Of a stretch of 8,467 nt of DNA, positions 8,105 through 8,467 are shown one piece after another. This stretch comes from Chloroflexi bacterium RBG_13_51_52 (lineage in GTDB: Bacteria; Chloroflexota; Dehalococcoidia; Dehalococcoidales; RBG-16-60-22). The stretch spans positions 1 through 8,467 of the forward strand of contig MGMT01000027.1 in the NCBI GenBank assembly GCA_001796525.1, given 5' to 3'. The notes under the pieces were generated by a model. It did no database searches, had not been told where the DNA came from, and saw nothing but the letters and a program-made list of their open reading frames with translations. How positions within the stretch are numbered: position 1 is the stretch's first letter; every line of letters starts with the position of its first letter. The position numbers and the translations under genes were made by a program.

Positions 8105-8467
8105 GTGCGTATCGCTGTTGGCAACGACCACAGAGGCTGTGAACTAAAAACAACTGTTATTTCTGTAATTATGGATGCTGGCCATTTTATCCACGATTTC
8201 GGCTGCTTTACCGAGGACGCGGTAGATTATCCTGATATCGCCGAGAAGGTGGCGGAGGGCATCGTCAAAGGTGAGTTCGATAGGGGTATCCTGATATGCG
8301 GCACCGGCATCGGTATGTGTATCGCCGCTAATAAAGTCCGGGGCATACGCGCCGCCCAGTGCTACGATGTTTTTACCGCCCACCGCGCCCGCCTGCATAA
8401 CAACGCTCAAATCTGCTGTCTGGCGGCTGAAGAAGGGGAAGGGAAAGTCAAGGTTATCGTTGAGGAC
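8105..8467 (+). CDS. rpiB: Ribose 5-phosphate isomerase B (3' end outside window)
   Basis: Interconverts ribulose 5-phosphate and ribose 5-phosphate in the non-oxidative pentose phosphate pathway. 121 codons are visible of the usual 140-150, and the C-terminus is beyond the edge. It starts at GTG with the typical MRIAVGNDHRG (H9), then VDYPDIA (40-46), CGTGIGMCIAANK (65-77) with catalytic C65, and ARLHNNA (95-101) with H98 in the ring-opening position. The Arg that usually follows this segment in a GxR motif (Arg113 in the M. tuberculosis enzyme) aligns with E109 here (LAAEEGEG). The gene lies 17 bp after tsaC, probably in the same operon. The sua5-rpiB pairing is known in other bacteria. Confidence 0.94.
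   Translation, partial: MRIAVGNDHRGCELKTTVISVIMDAGHFIHDFGCFTEDAVDYPDIAEKVAEGIVKGEFDRGILICGTGIGMCIAANKVRGIRAAQCYDVFTAHRARLHNNAQICCLAAEEGEGKVKVIVED

Overview
The window looks like a stretch of bacterial chromosome from the Chloroflexota, most likely the class Dehalococcoidia. This is an inference, not a database result. It rests on the style of the lipoproteins (lipobox, Thr/Pro-rich linker, CARDB-like Ig domain, GHL15-like glycosidase domain), on the housekeeping gene order, and on the free use of GTG and TTG starts. It divides at about 5.1 kb into two divergent transcription units.

Left half, minus strand, read from about 5117 down to 1: guaA (GMP synthase) is followed 24 bp later by a small protein with two membrane segments. 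Nine bases after that comes a lipoprotein with an FN3 domain and a six-bladed arylsulfotransferase-like propeller. A 131-bp gap with two small inverted repeats follows, and then a second lipoprotein (CARDB-like domain plus GHL15-like glycoside hydrolase domain) that runs off the left edge. The three envelope genes look clearly more AT-rich than guaA and seem to be a lineage-specific surface module placed downstream of a housekeeping gene.

Right half, plus strand, from about 5226 to the right edge: tsaE, tsaB, tsaD and tsaC/sua5 are packed with a 4-bp overlap, no gap and a 1-bp gap. Then comes rpiB, which is cut by the window end. The four tsa genes cover the whole bacterial pathway for the universal tRNA modification t6A37. 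TsaC makes threonylcarbamoyl-AMP, and TsaB/TsaD/TsaE transfer the group to ANN-decoding tRNAs. RpiB belongs to the pentose phosphate pathway, and sua5-rpiB linkage is known from other bacteria (ywlC-ywlF region of Bacillus).

The 108 bp between guaA and tsaE hold a good extended -10 promoter for the tsa operon and a weaker opposing -10 for guaA. The two -10 elements nearly touch, so the promoters should exclude each other. I see no RNA genes, CRISPR arrays, insertion sequences or phage genes, and no clear new defence or mobile system. The less ordinary content is the surface-protein module and a few oddities in the housekeeping genes: a long GuaA N-terminus, an Arg-to-Glu change in RpiB, and the shared promoter region.
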